6,651 bases of DNA, from NCBI GenBank assembly GCA_029858755.1, contig JAOUEK010000111.1, positions 1 through 6,651 of the forward strand, in the 5' to 3' direction. The position numbers were made by a program, and so were the translations under genes. The notes under the pieces are model-generated. The model had not been told where the DNA came from and made no database searches. It saw nothing but the letters and a program-made list of their open reading frames with translations. Of the stretch, positions 1 to 5,776 are shown one piece after another (position 1 is the first letter of the stretch; the number at the start of each line of letters is the position of its first letter). Source of the stretch: Thermoleophilia bacterium. Lineage in GTDB: Bacteria > Actinomycetota > Thermoleophilia > Gaiellales > Gaiellaceae.

Positions 1-90
1 GGCGGCGACGTCGAGTTCCTCGAGAGCCGTGACGTGGAGCTGAAGGGGCTCGAGGGCACGCACCGCCTGTTCGCGGTCGCACAGGGCTGA
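1..90 (+). CDS. Class III adenylate/guanylate cyclase, C-terminal end (partial)
   Basis: Only the last 29 codons and the TGA stop (88-90) are in the window; the gene begins to the left. The visible peptide contains VELKGLEGTHRLFAVAQG. This matches the end of class III nucleotide cyclase domains, where a strand carrying ELKG is followed by a short turn and a final (H/W)RL(Y/F)AV strand. Such proteins make cAMP or cGMP from ATP or GTP, and in actinobacteria they are often large multidomain sensors or have ATPase/TPR extensions. None of the catalytic aspartates is visible, so activity and architecture cannot be judged. The cyclase domain lies at the very C-terminus of the protein. The gene points towards the convergent metallopeptidase gene and is unrelated to the operon on the right. 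Confidence 0.75.
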   Translation, partial: GGDVEFLESRDVELKGLEGTHRLFAVAQG

Positions 91-395
91 GTGCGAGCCT
101 CACGGCGGCGGGACGGCGGACGGGTGGTGGTGCGATCGGGGGTTCGTCGGCGCCGGCGGGTGCCGGACGGCCGCGGACGTCAGCGTCGGCGCGGGCGAGC
201 ACGTCGCGCACCGGGGAGAGCCGCCAGGGCAGCGGAGCCCTCACCTGTCGGTTGGGCCACCGCTCGGGAATGTCAGCCGACGACGGCGGGATCGGAGGCT
301 GGCCGTGTGCGTGAGATCTCGGCCGCGATCGATCGAAGGACTTCGCGTCGATGAGACAAGGCATCGGGACTCGATCTGGCGGCTCGGTGGGCTGC
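91..395. other. Convergent intergenic region, no gene seen
   Basis: This stretch lies between the stop of the + strand cyclase and the stop of the minus-strand metallopeptidase. The open frames crossing it translate to arginine-rich, low-complexity peptides with no family resemblance, so I call it non-coding. It holds small symmetric elements: a five-base stem CCGGC/GCCGG at 153-157/162-166, a palindrome GAGATCTC at 313-320, and CGATCGATCG at 326-335. None is followed by a T-run on either strand, so no classical intrinsic terminator is evident. I see no tRNA, riboswitch or repeat array here. Confidence 0.6.
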
Positions 396-1760
396 CTATC
401 TGTGCCATGTCTCATGAAGGATGGTGACCGTGAGCACTGCGTCCGCGATCAGAAGCAGCGGTATGAGCCAGGCAGCCCGCTGCTGGTAGGCCCAGCGGCG
501 AACGGACCACAGGAGGATCGCGCCGGCGACGACCAGGTAGGCCGCGGTGGCCGAGTAGCCAGGTGCTCTTGACATGTAGGACGGCAGGTCGGCGAACACG
601 ATCAGGTGGAGGAGGAGCGCCGCGAACCCGACGGTCAAGACCGCAGACACCGCGATCTCGAGGACGAACCCCCTCCGGCCGCGACGGCCACTTGTTGGCT
701 CGCTGACTGCCCCTGTTGTCGTGGCGACGGCTGGCCAATGCCGGAAGCCCCAGAGCAATGAGCAGCCCAAGAGGCTCGCGGCCAGCAGCGAGCCCAGCGC
801 TACACCGACGGTCTTGCGCGGAAACTCGCTCTGGGGAAGGTAGGCGTCCATCCGCGTGAAGAACTGCGCCTCGTACTCGGACTCGCTGAGGCCGATGTGG
901 GCCTCGAAGGCGGAAGCGAAGGAGGCGCCGCTACCCATGTCGAGCATCACGGCTGCGAGGTCGTGTGGGGATCTGCCCAGACCGTCGGCGTCGAGGAGGT
1001 ACTCGACGGCGAGCTGAGCCATCGGGTAGTAGTACTTGGCATACGCGTCCCCGACCTCCGAGGGGGGGAGGTCGACCCTCCACGCGATGGGGTTGATCCG
1101 GCCGTACTTGGCGATCAAGGCGTTCACCTTGTCGAGCGTCCGGGGTGCACCACCGGTTGCCCCTCCCGTGAGGGCGTCGGCCGTGCCCTCGCTGAACCAC
1201 ACTGGCATGCGGCGCGGGTCACCGACGGGGATGTCGCCCACGAAGTTGCCCTTCAACAGCGCCTCCACCACGTGCACCATCTCGTGCTTCAAGTCGAACC
1301 GGACGCCCTCATCGGTGCGCACCACGTCACTGTCGAGCGACGGGACGATGATCCCGGCGTAGTACGCGGTTGCTCCCAAGCTCAAGCCCCCGACTTCGAG
1401 GACGTGGTAGCGACTGGCGTAGATGTCGATCTTGTCCTGACTGGCCGGGTAGCGAAACATCGTCGCCGGGTCGACACCCATCTCGTCGACCACTTCGACG
1501 AGCACCTCCTCGGCGATGGCGGCGAGCTGCTGTCGCGCGTTCAAGCTGGCGCCGTCGCTGTACACGACGAAGTGCTCGGTCTCGTAGGGGTGGCCGTCGT
1601 GAGGCCACGGAAACTTCCGGTACCACGAGCCGCTGTCGATCATCTGCGCCGGGTCGGGTCGTTCTGGCGGCGACCCGAAGCCGACGACGCTCATCACGGC
1701 AACGCCCATCACGACGACGGCCAGAGCCATCGCCGCAACAACGATGAGCCTGCGGTTCAT
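396..1760 (-). CDS. Membrane-anchored zinc metallopeptidase (peptidase MA-like gluzincin)
   Basis: This is a 454-residue protein starting at ATG 1760. The start is chosen because GGAGGTGA lies eight bases upstream and a clean N-terminal membrane segment (about residues 5-27) follows directly; the open frame runs on upstream to 1958 but has no such support. Residues 30-315 form the soluble domain. It carries HEMVH at 159-163, where the two His bind zinc and Glu160 is the catalytic base, and WFSEGTAD at 188-195, where Glu191 is the expected third ligand. This is the HExxH...E pattern of gluzincins of the peptidase MA type. Four more hydrophobic spans follow (about 317-339, 364-389, 402-420, 429-449). 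The Arg-rich loops between spans 2-3 and 4-5 fit the cytoplasmic side, which puts the peptidase domain outside. The protein ends in HETWHR, a second HExxH-like string. The gene appears monocistronic. The substrate is unknown. Confidence 0.85.
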   Translation of the reverse strand: MNRRLIVVAAMALAVVVMGVAVMSVVGFGSPPERPDPAQMIDSGSWYRKFPWPHDGHPYETEHFVVYSDGASLNARQQLAAIAEEVLVEVVDEMGVDPATMFRYPASQDKIDIYASRYHVLEVGGLSLGATAYYAGIIVPSLDSDVVRTDEGVRFDLKHEMVHVVEALLKGNFVGDIPVGDPRRMPVWFSEGTADALTGGATGGAPRTLDKVNALIAKYGRINPIAWRVDLPPSEVGDAYAKYYYPMAQLAVEYLLDADGLGRSPHDLAAVMLDMGSGASFASAFEAHIGLSESEYEAQFFTRMDAYLPQSEFPRKTVGVALGSLLAASLLGCSLLWGFRHWPAVATTTGAVSEPTSGRRGRRGFVLEIAVSAVLTVGFAALLLHLIVFADLPSYMSRAPGYSATAAYLVVAGAILLWSVRRWAYQQRAAWLIPLLLIADAVLTVTILHETWHR

Positions 1761-1768
1761 CACAGGCG

Positions 1769-1776
1769 TCACCTCC
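1769..1776 (-). promoter_or_regulatory. Ribosome binding site of the metallopeptidase
   Basis: GGAGGTGA on the minus strand, eight bases before ATG 1760, is a near-perfect anti-16S match. It fixes the start at 1760 and shows that the upstream in-frame codons are not translated as part of this gene. Confidence 0.85.
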
Positions 1777-1827
1777 ACCACCCATGCTCCGCCGGTCCAG
1801 CCCACAGCGCATCGGGGTGGACACTGA

Positions 1828-2304
1828 CCTCGGCCTCCGCGGGCGACGGTCCTCTGCGCGCTCGGGATCACAATCGCCGATGAGCGTCGCGGCCAGGGGC
1901 TCAGCCGCCGCATGATCGAGCGGATGGCCGAGATCGGGCGCGACCACGGACTTGGCACGCTGATCGCACCGGTGCGGCCGACCCTGAAACACCGCTATCC
2001 CTTGACCCCGATCGACCGCTACGTCGAATGGCGCCGGCCGGACGGGAGACATTTCGACCCCTGGCTGAGAACGCACGAGCGCCTCGGCGCCAAGATCGTC
2101 AAGGTCGCTCCGACCTCAACGGTGACCACAGGCAGCTTGGCGGAGTGGGAGGAGTGGACGGAGATGACGTTTCCCGACAGCGGCGCCTACGTCGTGCCAG
2201 GCGCGTTGGTGCCCGTGGAGATCGACCGCGAGAGGGACCAAGGCGTGTACATCGAGCCGAACGTGTGGATGGTGCACTCCGCACCACAGAGCGCGGAACC
2301 GTAG
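1828..2304 (+). pseudogene. GNAT-family N-acetyltransferase remnant, 5'-truncated
   Basis: The frame ending at TAG 2302-2304 resembles the C-terminal part of a GNAT acetyltransferase family that I recall from actinomycetes. It contains ERRGQGLS (1882-1905), which resembles the acetyl-CoA-binding motif A (R-x-x-G-x-G/A), followed by a helix and APVRPTLKHRYPLTPIDRY. Further on are WRRPDG, FDPWLR, AEWEEWT, YVVPGALVPVEIDRERD and YIEPNVWM. Family-like sequence (VLCALGITIAD) continues upstream of the first in-frame ATG at 1912, back to a TGA at 1825-1827, with no ATG, GTG or TTG between. The N-terminal part of the fold is absent, and the other frames upstream do not supply it. A product starting at 1912 (130 residues) would begin inside motif A and is unlikely to bind acetyl-CoA. 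I therefore call a decayed remnant whose 5' part was replaced by the divergent metallopeptidase gene. A short expressed ORF cannot be excluded. Confidence 0.65.
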
Positions 2305-2350
2305 GGGTCTCGCCTGCGCGAGCATGCCCTCTCCAGAGCGCAAGCCGGGC

Positions 2351-2371
2351 CGCGCGGCGACGCACCGCGCG
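2351..2371. terminator. GC-rich hairpin between convergent genes (candidate terminator)
   Basis: CGCGCGG (2351-2357) and CCGCGCG (2365-2371) form a perfect seven-base-pair stem with a seven-base loop. It sits 19 bases downstream of the redoxin stop and 46 bases after the GNAT remnant stop, so it could act in both directions. No T-run follows on either strand. Many high-GC actinobacteria are thought to use such hairpins without a U-tract, but random GC-rich DNA also yields stems of this size. A second, weaker stem, CTCGC/GCGAG, lies at 2309-2322. Confidence 0.35.
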
Positions 2372-2389
2372 ACCTGGCAGCTGGCGGCG

Positions 2390-2953
2390 TCAGTGCCCGG
2401 CGGGGGCGCCGGCGAGCTGGGCGGCCTCCCACGCCGCCCGCGCCTCGTCGGTGAGCGGGTCGAAGTCGGGCTTGATCCGCCGGAAGAGGTCGGCGAGGTC
2501 CTCCCACAGCCGGTACGGGGACGGGCGGCCCCAGAACCAGTAGCCGTTGTAGACCTTGTCGATCTCCAGGCCCGGCGCGAGCACGAGCGTGATCGGCACG
2601 TTGGCGTCGTGGTGGGAGTCCGTGTACTCGCGGATGCCGAGGGTGCGCTGCACCTCGAGCTCCTCGTCGGCGAGGTACGTCCAGAACGCCCCGGTGGCGA
2701 TCTTCATCTTGTTCGTGTCGTGCTGGGTGTTGGGGAAGATGCTCACCATCTCGGTGAAGGCGACCGGGCAGAAGTCGTGGAGCTTGACGAGCTCCCGCTG
2801 GTGCTGACGCTCCCGCGGGCAGTGCTCGCCGCGGGCGAGCATCAGCACCATCGGGTTGCCGTGCTGCAGCTCCGACAGCCTGTGCATCGCCCCCAGGTCG
2901 TCGGGTAGCTCGAAGTCCGGGAAGACCTTGCCCGGCTGCAGGGCGTCGACCAT
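2390..2953 (-). CDS. Redoxin-domain (AhpC/TSA-like, thioredoxin-fold) protein
   Basis: This is a 187-residue protein, last gene of the operon. The start at ATG 2953 is supported by AGGAG seven bases upstream and by the typical opening VFPDFELPDDLG, the first strand of AhpC/TSA redoxins. The core continues with PMVLMLARGEHCPRE and a Cys at residue 45 at the N-terminus of the first helix, then VSIFPNTQHD, a strand with a cis-Pro-like NVPITLVLAPG at about 119-129, and GYWFWGRPSPYRLWEDL. CPRE resembles the CPTE of 2-Cys peroxiredoxins. However, the PxxxT/SxxC signature is not kept: Gly42 replaces the Thr/Ser and Met38 the Pro. A second Cys is at residue 62 (FCPV). No signal peptide is seen, so it should be cytoplasmic. 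The likely role is thiol redox or peroxide chemistry supporting the operon's pathway; classical peroxidase activity is uncertain. It starts 14 bases after the upstream gene's stop. Confidence 0.88.
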   Translation of the reverse strand: MVDALQPGKVFPDFELPDDLGAMHRLSELQHGNPMVLMLARGEHCPRERQHQRELVKLHDFCPVAFTEMVSIFPNTQHDTNKMKIATGAFWTYLADEELEVQRTLGIREYTDSHHDANVPITLVLAPGLEIDKVYNGYWFWGRPSPYRLWEDLADLFRRIKPDFDPLTDEARAAWEAAQLAGAPAGH

Positions 2954-2960
2954 GGTTCGT

Positions 2961-2965
2961 CTCCT
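2961..2965 (-). promoter_or_regulatory. Ribosome binding site of the redoxin gene
   Basis: AGGAG on the minus strand, seven bases before ATG 2953, fills most of the 14-base gap after the TAG (2968-2970) of the upstream lactonase gene. It shows that the redoxin gene has its own initiation site within the operon and that the much longer open frame running upstream is not its coding region. Confidence 0.8.
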
Positions 2966-2967
2966 CT

Positions 2968-4563
2968 CTAGGTGGGGCGGATGCCCGGTATCTCGAGGCG
3001 CAGCCGGTAGACGCCGGTCAGCGCCGTGACGTAGAGCGTGCGCCCGTCGGCGTCGCCGAAGGCGAGGTTGTGCGGCGCCTCCGGGAGCCGGAGCAACCCG
3101 AGGCGGGTGCCGTCGGGTGCGAGCATCCAGATCCCGCCCGGGCCGCAGACGTACAGGTTCCCGGCCTCGTCGACCTTGATCCCGTCGATCGCGTCCTCCC
3201 CGTCCTCGCCCGTGAGGTCGGCAAGCACCACGCCTCCGGAGAGTGCGCCGTCGGCGGCGACCTCGTAGCGCATCACGACCTTCCACTCGGGATCCCAGTT
3301 GCCGACGTAGAGGAACCGCTCGTCGGGCGAGAAGGCGAGCCCGTTCGGGCCGGCGAGCTCGTCGGTCCCGAGACGCACCTCGCCGCCGCGCACGAAGAAG
3401 ACGCCGGAGAAGTCGAGCTCCTTCGCCGGGTCGTCGAAGACCCCCGGCAGCCCGAAGGGCGGGTCGGTGAAGTAGAGCGTCCCGTCCGAGCGGTAGACGA
3501 GGTCGTTGGGGCTGTTCAGCCGCTTCCCCTCGTAGCGGTCGGCGAGCACGGTCGTGTCTCCGTGCGGGTTGACCCGGAGCACGCGCCGGTTGCCGTGCTG
3601 GCACAGCGTGAGCAGCCCGTCCGGCGAGAACGTGAGGCCGTTGGAGCCCGGCTGGTGGTAGCGGCCGACGTCCACGCCCGTGTAGCCGCTCTTGGGGCGG
3701 AACACCGTGACGGCGCCCTCGGGGGCCCAGCGGTAGATCGCGTTCGTGTTCGGGGAGCTGAAGAGCAGCGCGCCGTCGCGTGTCCACACCGGGCCCTCGG
3801 TGAACTCGAACCCGCCGGCGACCCGCTCCAGCGTGGCCTCCTCGGGGAGAGCCCGGTCGAGAGCCGGGTCGAGCCGCTCGACCTCGAGCTCGGCCGGCTC
3901 GCCGACGCGCGCCCGCTCGCCAGCGTAGACGTCGAGCGTGGCGCTGCGCATCCAGATGTAGTTGGCAGGCGCGGCCGAGATCGGGCCGTTGATGCCGAAC
4001 ACGGCGACCTGGAACGTGTCGCCGGGCCGCGCGTCGCGCGTGAGCACGACGCGGTTCGGGGCGTTGAAGCCCGCCGCAACCTGGCCGCCCGTTTGGCCGA
4101 GGGCGAGCGGCAGGCGGCCGTCCACCCACACCTCGGCGTAATCGTCGATCACCACCTCGAAGACGACGGTGGCACCGGTCGGGTCGAGCTCGCCGATCCG
4201 CTCCGGGATCGTGACGGAGGTCCGGTACCAGCTGAAGCAGACGCGCCCGTTCCCGAGGCGGAGCATCGTCTCCTCCGGCTGCAGCACGCGCCAGTCGGAG
4301 TCTTCGAAGTCCGGGGCCTCGGCGTGCGGGATCACGTGGTAGGTGCTGTTCGGCACCGTACCCGGGCCGAGCGGGTCGGCCTCGGAGCCGAGCTCCAGGA
4401 ACTCGACCTTCTCGACCAGGCAGTCCTCGTAGCGCCACTGCCCGCGGACGAGGGCCATGCCCTCGTCCGTCTGCAGGTCGACGATCGCGTCGGGCCGCCC
4501 GGGCAGGAGCTCGGGAGGCCCGGGGAGCCGGGCAGCGGTGACGAGGGAGTCGACCGCGGCCAT
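2968..4563 (-). CDS. Galactose-binding-like domain fused to SMP-30/gluconolactonase beta-propeller
   Basis: This is a 531-residue protein starting at ATG 4563, one base after the previous gene's stop, with GAGG six bases upstream. Residues about 35-215 look like a jelly-roll of the glycoside-hydrolase/galactose-binding type: FEDSDWRVLQP near 86-95, FSWYRTSVTIP near 110-120, then VVFEVVIDDYAEVWVDGR and a strand near 184-192. Residues about 240-525 are an SMP-30/gluconolactonase propeller. Its expected divalent-metal and active-site residues are present: Glu256 in EGPVW, Asn353 in LNSPNDLVY, Asn407 in GPNGLAFSPDE and Asp460 in IDGIKVDEAGNLYV. This family hydrolyses sugar lactones or related esters using calcium or another divalent ion. 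At 531 residues it is much longer than the usual roughly 300 of a single SMP-30 domain, because of the added N-terminal module. No signal peptide is seen. The extra domain may bind a carbohydrate-like substrate. The exact substrate is not predictable. Confidence 0.9.
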   Translation of the reverse strand: MAAVDSLVTAARLPGPPELLPGRPDAIVDLQTDEGMALVRGQWRYEDCLVEKVEFLELGSEADPLGPGTVPNSTYHVIPHAEAPDFEDSDWRVLQPEETMLRLGNGRVCFSWYRTSVTIPERIGELDPTGATVVFEVVIDDYAEVWVDGRLPLALGQTGGQVAAGFNAPNRVVLTRDARPGDTFQVAVFGINGPISAAPANYIWMRSATLDVYAGERARVGEPAELEVERLDPALDRALPEEATLERVAGGFEFTEGPVWTRDGALLFSSPNTNAIYRWAPEGAVTVFRPKSGYTGVDVGRYHQPGSNGLTFSPDGLLTLCQHGNRRVLRVNPHGDTTVLADRYEGKRLNSPNDLVYRSDGTLYFTDPPFGLPGVFDDPAKELDFSGVFFVRGGEVRLGTDELAGPNGLAFSPDERFLYVGNWDPEWKVVMRYEVAADGALSGGVVLADLTGEDGEDAIDGIKVDEAGNLYVCGPGGIWMLAPDGTRLGLLRLPEAPHNLAFGDADGRTLYVTALTGVYRLRLEIPGIRPT

Positions 4564-4564
4564 C

Positions 4565-5773
4565 TCAGGCCTCGACCTTGACGACGAAGTAGAGGAACGG
4601 CTCGGAGACCTCGGTGAACTGGTGAGGCACGCCGGCGGGCACGGCGAGCACGTCGCCCGCGGCGAGCGTGTGTGTGACGCCGCCCTCGACGCTGGCCGCG
4701 CGCCGCTCGCCCGGTGCGACGTCGCGGGCGTCCACCATCTCACCGCCGGTGACGACGGTCGCCGTGCCGTCGACGACGCGCATCACGTCGACGACCCGCT
4801 CGTGGTACTCGACCTCGCCGGGCGCCTCGCGCCGGCCGGCGTCGATCTTGTAGCCCTGCGCGTCGAGCAGCAGGCCGCCGGTGCGGAATCGCTCCTCGAC
4901 CTCCCGGCCGGGGAAGTACAGGGCCGTGCCCCCGCCGTTTTCGGCAGCGGCCGCGGCTGCTGCCGCCGCCTCCGCACCGAGCACCGCCAGCTCCTGGTCC
5001 TCGTCGGCCGAGGAGGCGCCGCTGACGCCGATCGCGCCTGCTACCTCGCCGCCGACGAGGATCGGCACGCCGCCCTGCAACGGCACCGCGCGGGCGAGGT
5101 GCAACGCCGAGGCGCGACCGCCGGAGGCCTGCTGCTCGAAGTCCTTGCTCGGCCGGCGGTAGATGGCGGCGGTCCGAGCCTTGTCGGTCGCGACGCCGAC
5201 GCTCGCCACCTGCGCCGCGTCCGGCCGGTGCAGGTAGACGAGGCTGCCGCCCGCGTCGACGACCGCCGCAACCGGAGCGACGCCCCGGGCGGCCGCCGCG
5301 GCGCCCGCCGCCTCGGCGGCGAGCTGCGCGCCGGCGAAGGTGAGCACGGGCGACGACGCGGTGGACAACCCTGCCGCCGCGCCGGCGAGCGAGATCGCCT
5401 CGTCCTCGTCCGGCGTCTCGCCGCTCGTGCCGATCGCGCCGACGACCTCGCCGTCGACGACGAGCGGGATCCCGCCCGTGAGGGCGGCGGCGCCGTGCAG
5501 CGCAAGCGCGCCGAGGCGCCCCGCGCCCACCTGCTCCTCGAGCTCCCGGCTCGGGCGGACGAAGATCGCGGCGGTGCGCGCCTTGTCCACCGCGACGCGG
5601 GAGCTTGCGATCTGCGCCCCCGGCGTGCGGCGGAGCTGGATCAGCTCGCCGGCCGGGTCGACGACGGCGATCACGACGCGGTGGCCGCGCTCGAGCGCGA
5701 AACGCTCGGCGGCGTCGATCACTGAGGTTGCGCCGGCGTCGTCGACGACGCGGCGCTGACGGGAGACGTTCAC
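4565..5773 (-). CDS. Tandem GlcG/HbpS-like (DUF336) domains fused to a cupin
   Basis: This is a 402-residue protein starting at GTG 5773; AAAGGAG lies eight bases upstream, inside the end of the preceding gene. Residues about 10-140 and 145-270 are two GlcG/HbpS-like domains, each with VVD, DKARTAAI, RPS, GG(I/V)P and GEV-GAIG-SG. Residues 63-118 and 197-252 align without gaps at 33 of 56 identities. Known relatives bind haem (HbpS) or occur in catabolic operons (GlcG, the PduO C-terminal domain). An alanine-rich linker (268-277) leads to a C-terminal cupin (about 285-402) with YHERVVDVMRVVDG as motif 1 and GDVLAVPAGVPH as motif 2. Motif 1 has one His rather than HxH, so metal binding may be weak or use other ligands. 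No signal peptide is seen. The likely role is binding a cofactor or small ligand for the neighbouring lactonases; an enzymatic role is also possible. Confidence 0.87.
   Translation of the reverse strand: MNVSRQRRVVDDAGATSVIDAAERFALERGHRVVIAVVDPAGELIQLRRTPGAQIASSRVAVDKARTAAIFVRPSRELEEQVGAGRLGALALHGAAALTGGIPLVVDGEVVGAIGTSGETPDEDEAISLAGAAAGLSTASSPVLTFAGAQLAAEAAGAAAAARGVAPVAAVVDAGGSLVYLHRPDAAQVASVGVATDKARTAAIYRRPSKDFEQQASGGRASALHLARAVPLQGGVPILVGGEVAGAIGVSGASSADEDQELAVLGAEAAAAAAAAAENGGGTALYFPGREVEERFRTGGLLLDAQGYKIDAGRREAPGEVEYHERVVDVMRVVDGTATVVTGGEMVDARDVAPGERRAASVEGGVTHTLAAGDVLAVPAGVPHQFTEVSEPFLYFVVKVEA
4570..4573 (-). promoter_or_regulatory. Ribosome binding site of the fused lactonase gene
   Basis: GAGG on the minus strand, six bases before ATG 4563, lies inside the last codons of the upstream DUF336-cupin gene, whose TGA (4565-4567) is separated from the ATG by a single base. 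The match is modest, so translation probably depends on ribosomes terminating at the upstream stop. Confidence 0.55.
5018..5587 (-). repeat. Internal duplication within the DUF336-cupin gene
   Basis: Bases 5420-5587 and 5018-5185 encode two gapless copies of a 56-residue core, offset by 134 codons, with 33 identical residues by hand count. Both begin DKARTAAI and end in a GAIG-x-SG motif. This is a domain-level duplication rather than a recent DNA repeat, since codons and surrounding segments have diverged. Confidence 0.85.
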
Positions 5774-5776
5774 GGG

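Noticed and set aside
326..335. Palindrome CGATCGATCG as an operator or attachment site
   Set aside because: It is a short tandem of CGAT in GC-rich DNA with no partner copy nearby and no adjacent promoter or regulator gene, so chance is a sufficient explanation.
897..1883. A 328-codon + strand frame opposite the metallopeptidase
   Set aside because: It is His/Val/Asp-rich and has no resemblance to a known family. The opposite strand carries HEMVH, the downstream Glu, membrane spans and a strong ribosome binding site.
1761..1958. An N-terminal extension of the metallopeptidase starting at 1958
   Set aside because: The 66 extra residues are Arg/Pro-rich, precede rather than form a signal segment, overlap the GNAT remnant on the other strand, and would place the strong ribosome binding site at 1769-1776 inside the gene.
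2390..4438. Reading the redoxin as the C-terminus of a 682-residue protein extending upstream to 4438
   Set aside because: The upstream part is an out-of-frame shadow of the lactonase gene, with low-complexity Arg/Ala/Gly sequence. The redoxin has its own ATG at 2953 with AGGAG seven bases before it.
3070..4581. A 503-codon open frame on the + strand opposite the fused lactonase gene
   Set aside because: Its translation is Arg/Val/Glu/Asp-rich with no recognisable domain, while the minus strand encodes a convincing SMP-30 protein with its metal ligands. Long antisense frames are expected at this GC content.
4943..4969. GCN-type triplet run as a microsatellite or repeat element
   Set aside because: It encodes an alanine-rich linker inside the DUF336-cupin gene with mixed alanine codons, so it is ordinary linker composition rather than a DNA repeat.
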